Under the pieces are notes generated by a model. It ran no database searches. It was not told the origin of the DNA and saw only the letters and a list, made by a program, of their open reading frames with translations. From assembly GCA_015179025.1 (NCBI GenBank), contig WHUX01000040.1, forward strand, positions 186,001 through 250,000: a DNA stretch of 64,000 nucleotides. Direction: 5' to 3'. Source of the stretch: Terfezia claveryi. Its lineage: Eukaryota; Ascomycota; Pezizomycetes; Pezizales; Pezizaceae. The translations under genes were made by a program, and so were the position numbers. Shown here piece after piece: positions 58,564-64,000 of this stretch; the first letter of the stretch is position 1; every line of letters starts with the position of its first letter.

Positions 58564-61500
58564 AGAATTTTATCTGAAGTTTATGTTATTGATGTTCTTT
58601 ATCATTTTTAGGTGGATATCTTACCATAGCCTGGTATGCTTGGGTACTGGAGTTTTTGATATTTTACTCTTTTTTTTGGTTTTGGTTTTGTCTTTCGATT
58701 TTTGGTTAAATTTTTTTTTTTTTGGTTTGACGGGTTTCAATTCCATATCACCCTTTTTTTTTTCTCGTTTACGGAGGTTCGTAACGAACCGAGGAAGTCT
58801 GTGCTACGAGCCACATCCAATCTCTACTTTGGTTGCCTTTTTCTCGTTATCTTTTACTTCCGAATCGCTGAAGTGGCATGGGATCCTTTTAATGTAAGCG
58901 AAATATTTCCCAAACGTCCCTTGTTTCCTACGCTCGGAACCATATTACATTGGATGATGGGCGTACCGATTGTTATTTTAGGTTTTACAGTTTGATATCA
59001 TCCAATAAACGTCTGAATTTGCTTAGTGTATTTGAGAATGGTACCTTACCCGCTTGGTACAGTAGTATATGGTCATTGGCGTGAATCATGGTTAGTTTAA
59101 CGAGCCTATGTAACTGGGCATATATCCAAGGTAAGCATTGATTGTCACGACGTATATTGCGTATTGGAATTCTCGTATATCATGATATTGAGTATATTTA
59201 GCTTCGAGTTTGTTCAGCGCCCGTACGAGATCAACTACTTATCACGTGCCAGTCCTTAATACCATTGCATGATTACGCATTACTATAAGTATCCCGAGCC
59301 TGAGAATTTCCCTTGTGGTCTCTAACATGCTATGAGCTTGAAGATTGTAAGAAAAAACAACTTATGCTAGAGCCTCAAGTACTCGAATAATATTATAAGG
59401 TCTATTCTCGCGGTTGCCTGGCAGAAACTAAAACTGAGGGTAACACCAAGTCAGCAACATAGATGCTACGAACATTACCCCGCACTCCGGAGCCTCAAGG
59501 AAGCGAACAAGCATCAGTGCAGCTGCGCTATTCCGCATTTGTGAAGGTTCAACTGCTGGTGACGTATGTATGTAGTCTGCAAGTATGAGTCTCCGTACCA
59601 TTCATGTGCTAGGTTACTGACGTGATGTATATGATATGAGCTATTGTACGGGTTCCCCTAGTTATCAATTCTTTGTTCTCTTAGTTCTCACTTTCCCCTC
59701 TGTGCGGGTCCTAATCGGGTCGGTAGACACGACGGATTCTGTTGGTTAGTCTGGCGCGGTATGGGATGGCAGTGCGGGACCAGGAGGGCGGGACCCGACC
59801 TTGGGTGTCACACTGTGTTTGAAAACGTGCTTGAGGCCTATAGGTAGCCGGCAGCCGGAAAGGGATTAAAACCCCCGAGCGGGCAGTCATAGGATAGGGG
59901 TGTACTAGAGCCGGGTTCGGCCCTAGCGAAAACTCAAACCTGAAACCTGGTACTGCATAAGCTCGACCTACCAGTATGTTTGAGACTAGTTACCAGTATG
60001 TCTGTAAACTGACAAGGATAACGAACGTCCAGTGGATGCGGTACTTCGATATGCAACTCTAGGTACTAATCCTTGCATGGATAGCCATAACTGTTACAGC
60101 TATGTACCTACCAATTGCTTTTCTCCCTGCCCGGAGTGTACATGTGGCATCGGTGCTGTGCATCTCCACGTTACGCTTGCCTTATCATCTTCGAGTCCTA
60201 GTGGCAGCAGAATATCTGTAGTTGGTCGAAATGCACCTGGCAGGCAAGGGCAGAGACTGCAATTCGTCGTAGAAGATGCGAGAGGGCTTAAGGTGCAAAG
60301 GGCGCTTTCAATTGCATTAGGTATGAACATATGCCCATTTGTGCAAGTGCTACTTGGGATGTCAAAACCTACATATAGGCAAGACCGAATCCCCAACTGT
60401 CTGCATTGTTAGGGCCCGAGAGAGGACGCAGATCACATCGTCCTTCCACTGCCCAAGATTCTAGACCGCCCCATTTGGAGACGAGACCACCAGAATGAAG
60501 AGCGCTGGGGCGCGGTGGGAAGGCTTCTATACAGCATGATCGGATAAGGCTTTTTTTTTTCTATTCCCTTTTTTTTCTATTCCCTCAAGTTTTGCAGTTT
60601 TCAGATTACGAGGTAGACTTTTCCTTTTCCTTTTCCTAGCCGTTACAGTCACATAGCATGAGAGTGTCTTCTCTTCTTCACTCTTATTCCTACATATATA
60701 GCATGCGCGGGCGGCAGCTTAAATTGCTTCATCCTTGAATCCACCTAGGCTTCCGGAAAAGAAAAGAAAAAAAAAAAAAAAAAAAAAAGATACCGGTACC
60801 GTACATCTCGGTTATCAACCACCCAGTGGTGATCGAAGCGAATATGGGGAAGATTAGTAAAATAAGGGCTGTCTAGTGTTTACACTTTCTTTTATTTAAT
60901 CATTTTATTTCTTTCGAAATTTGTAGTTTGGGACTACCTGCCTGCTCTTCTACTTCGTCTGGTCCCATGTTTATCTACTATTTCAGGGTGACCACAAGAA
61001 TCGGTCAAGGGGCGCGAGATCAGGGTAACCTTATCCTCGGACTCGAGGTTTAATTGGCGTATTTTAGTAAGTAGCTGTTAGTTATAATTGCACTTCTTTA
61101 TCTTGTCACTTTAACTCAGTGTCTTGATGATACTGTAGGGGAGTAACATCCGAATAGAACAATCCTACACACTTAGTCTCGGCACCGACTCCAGCAACCG
61201 TCATACTGAATTACCCTGACCTGCACAAGCCTAATAGAAAACTAACATCACGGAGTACGTCCTTGGGGGGGTGGGATATGAATTTTAAATATTCAACCTC
61301 TCCAGTCTTTTTTTGGTCCATCTAACAAACCCCTGGGGCCCGCTAGCATAGGATATCAACCCTGAATCTATGCTCCATCATCTCCAAGTCTCTCACATTA
61401 CTTACTCTTGCCGCTACAACAACATTATAATAAAAAGCCTCAGAGCGGCGACTATCATGTTCAATCGGGTATTGCTGACCTTCGTAGTTGAATGTTCCAC

Positions 61501-61984
61501 TCAGCTTCAAGTTTCACTTCGATGGGTTCGGTATTTAAACCGCGGCCATAACCAGGCTTCTGTGCCGGCTGCCCACCGGGTTGCAATGATGCCAGCTTGG
61601 ATAGGTAATAACCTCATGATTAAGGAAATTTTAGACCTACGAGTCAAGGGCAACGCCAAGCGAGATTCCAATTACCCTCAAACGTCAATAAAATGACAAG
61701 TGCTTTTTAATGGATATTAGGTACTACGAAAAAAAATGATCGAAGCGTATTCCGACTCGAATTCGTACTGCTTACTTTCATGTATATTTGTAATACTCAA
61801 GACAAACGAAACATTAAACCCCAGAAAGACAAAGACAGATGCATACTAGTAATCCCAGAAACCAGACATGCATAATGCAACACAAGAACCGTAGATTAAA
61901 ACAGACAATAAATGCAACATTTATACACTCAACGTCGCCTATCGCCCCTGAGGGCCCCACGCGGTCTCCACTCTCGCCTTAAAA
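58564..61984. other. long intergenic region, no gene seen
   Basis: About 3.4 kb. Several T or A runs occur (about 58706-58722, 58753-58763, 60765-60788). Open frames at 60032-60412 and 61370-61696 on plus show no recognisable family and unfavourable composition. The segment at 60240-60545 is somewhat G+C-richer and could be an old element fragment, but no protein match comes to mind. Confidence 0.5.
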
Positions 61985-64000
61985 TTATCTACCTCCTTCT
62001 CTCACCCTCTCCACCCTCTCCACCCTCTCCACCCCCTCTTCCCCCTCATCATCTTCACTCCAATCCTCTTCCTCCGCCCCCTCCTCCTCCTCACCCTGCC
62101 TGACCGTATGATACCTCCCACTCCCACCAATATATCTAATCCTCCTCCTCAGATCTCCTTCTACCCCCTCCCCCTCTGCCTCTCCACTCCCGCTAGCCCA
62201 ACCCCTCTCCTCCCCACCACCAAGCACACTCAACACCACTGGCAACCACACTAGCGCATGCAGCCCCCCCACCCCTACCAACGCAGCCCACATTCTGAAA
62301 TAATAAATCTCAAAGATCTTACTCCTCGTCCACGCGAGAACACCCACGCCAATAACCTTTGTCAGCGTAATCCCACACAAAACGCTCCCTCCCGTCCCTG
62401 TCAATGCGGCCCAGGCCCGAGAATCTTTCGCTGAATACTTGGGTTTCGATGACTTAGACTTTGAGAGGGAGGATAAGGAGGGGGAAGAAGGGGGAAACAT
62501 GAATGCCCTGGCGATATGCGAGCAGAATTCGACCGAGATACCGACGCAAATGACTAAGTTGACAAGGGAGACCGCATTGAGTGAGATACCCCAGAGAGCC
62601 ATGATACCCATAATATCGACGACAATCATCCCCACAACAAGAGTAATGCAGAGCCCTGTCCTAATTGACCCGAGGAGTAAGGATCCCACCGCCCAAATGG
62701 CCACCAACGCCGACACAACAAGCGTGATCGTCAGTCGGTATATTGTAGCATACTGATCAAAGAAGATATAAAACTTGCTATACGGGAAAATCGTCGCCCC
62801 CGATGTTGCTGACATCTCCTTTGCAATCCTCCTCGCGCTAGCATACGCCTCAATAAAGTCATTCTGACTCGCCATCTTCGTATGCGAAGTTCTAAAATGA
62901 CTTGCTTTAACCATAACCTCCTCCTCGCTCCACACAAGAGCATTCGAGTACCCCGCTTTCCCCGCAAGCGGACATTCCTCTCCCGTCGGAGCCTGGGTCC
63001 ATAGATTAAGGTACTTTAAGAACTCTTCTCCCTCCGGCATTCCCGCGAGAGTAATATCCCATGCAGGCGTTCTCTCCTCAAAACAGACATTACACCCTCT
63101 ATCTCCCGGAGTACAGAGTTGCTTTCGACGATTAATCCTGCAGCAGGTATCCAGATCGGGATTCAGCCAGAGAAGGAAGTCATCAATCCAAGATGCGGCT
63201 GGCTCGGCGATATATGAGATTTCAGGGCGTTTTCGTTCAAGCTCTAGCGTGTTTGCTACAGAAAGAGGATCACAGACACCGAAGCGGCCACAGAGGTGTT
63301 TCTGCTTTTCGAGCTGCGTGGCATTATAGCCTTTTGTGACGAAATAGACTGGAGGGCCCGTTCCTAGGTAATCATAGAGATCGTTGAAGTAATCGATTAA
63401 GTAGGAGTCACTTGGCAGGGCAATTCTTTGATCTTTATCACCATCATCATATCAGTATCAATCATTCATTCCTATGAAATGAGAGAACAACTTACCCAAC
63501 CCCAACTCCACCTTCGGTAATAAACTCACCCCAGCCGCAAAGAATCCCAGAAATAAAACCCCAATGACCACCTTCGTCTTTTGTCTTAACAACCAGGGCG
63601 CATACGTCCTCCTAATCCACCTCTCCAACAGTCCCTCTTCCTCAGCATCATATCCTCGGGCTGCCACGCCTCCGCAATTCTCCAGGCTCACAACTCTCAC
63701 GCATGGAACACAGTCCACTCTCCCAGCTTCGACCCTCTTCTCATTGACAGCCAACACAGCAATAAACATTGTAACCTGAAGAACTGCATTGATAAATACC
63801 GCTCCAGCAGCATAAATAGCAAAATTTCTCACTGCAGGCATTTGAACTGTCGCTCCAAGGGCAAAGCAGATCGTCTCCGTGGTCGCAGAAAGTAAAATAC
63901 TAGGTCCAATCCTTCCCAATGCTTTGCCGACGCGGACCTCGATGCTATCACCTGGATATCTATAGTTTGCTCTTTCAAACTCGTGGACGATAAGGAAGAT
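61985..64000 (-). CDS. NCR1: NPC1-type sterol transporter, C-terminal portion (runs off window)
   Basis: Exons 64000(open)-63496 and 63432-61985 join with a GTAAGT donor and AAAG acceptor, reading LGLDQRIALPSDSYLIDYFN. The visible ~650 residues begin inside the sterol-sensing domain (EVRVGKALGRIGPSILLSAT) and continue with TM segments, a Cys-rich luminal loop (CCRINRRKQLCTPGDRGCNVC, residues CC..C..C..C) and the second RND membrane block (TLVVSALVAIWAVGSLLLG, VNLVICVGISVEFCSHIARA). NPC1/Ncr1 proteins take cholesterol or ergosterol from luminal NPC2 and insert it into the vacuolar/lysosomal limiting membrane. The tail after the last TM is long and very acidic (about 90 residues of Glu/Gly/Asp with VERVERVERV). 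The N-terminal domain and start lie outside the window. Confidence 0.93.

Noticed and set aside
60032..60412. 126-codon plus-strand frame, Cys-rich at its start
   Set aside because: The reverse strand is open over the same interval, there is no signal peptide or known motif, and the Cys spacing matches no family I know.
61370..61696. 108-codon plus-strand frame
   Set aside because: No motif, no neighbour support, and biased only by local A+T content.

Overview
The window looks like nuclear chromosomal DNA of a filamentous ascomycete (Pezizomycotina). The Leotiomycete flavour is only an impression. The evidence is short spliceosomal introns (about 50-150 bp, GTRNGT donors, CTAAC/CTRAY branch sites), widely spaced genes with A+T-rich intergenic DNA, and gene content typical of the group: neutral trehalase with PKA sites, a Yap1-type bZIP factor, an NPC1-type transporter and a Cdt1-like licensing factor. 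No operons are present; most genes below were assembled from several exons by tracing splice sites by eye.

Layout. 1-446: 5' end of an unidentified minus-strand gene. 447-10199: repeat-rich, nearly gene-free DNA holding a 704-bp internally deleted pogo/Fot1-like transposon with intact inverted termini and TA target duplication, an oddly folded intron-bearing tRNA-like gene, and a frameshifted trypsin-fold (PA-clan) protease-like pseudogene. 10200-11320: disordered fungal protein whose C-terminal conserved motif lies in another frame. 14853-23768: a three-exon gene for a ~2,900-residue coiled-coil protein with an unusual array of 18/19-residue helical repeats. 25720-27459: UTP15. 27809-29368: cyclophilin-40 with a 10-nt microexon. 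32093-33126: D-aminoacyl-tRNA deacylase, divergent from NOT3/NOT5 (33507-36033). 37122-39440: Cdt1-like factor. 43882-46510: full neutral trehalase. 47651-49426: Dug1/CNDP-type dipeptidase. 51232-52491: Bud22-like. 53408-54420: SPF30-type Tudor splicing factor. 56410-58563: Yap1-type oxidative-stress regulator. 61985-64000: C-terminal part of an NPC1-type sterol transporter, running off the window.

The genes form no single pathway. Housekeeping functions dominate: ribosome biogenesis (UTP15, Bud22), mRNA turnover (NOT3), splicing (SPF30), proteostasis (Cyp40), translation quality control (DTD) and replication licensing (Cdt1). Three loci relate to stress: trehalase (PKA-regulated sugar mobilisation), Dug1 (glutathione turnover) and Yap1 (redox sensing).

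The most novel-looking signals are (i) a 10-mer, AGTCTGGTTG, found ten times on the two strands where about 0.1 would be expected by chance, which at 40.3-40.8 kb forms part of the inverted termini of a 535-bp putative non-autonomous element; (ii) the 18/19-residue repeat protein; and (iii) an 81-nt stop-free, in-frame intron cutting through the redox-sensing C-terminal Cys domain of Yap1. I did not find a convincing new multi-gene system.
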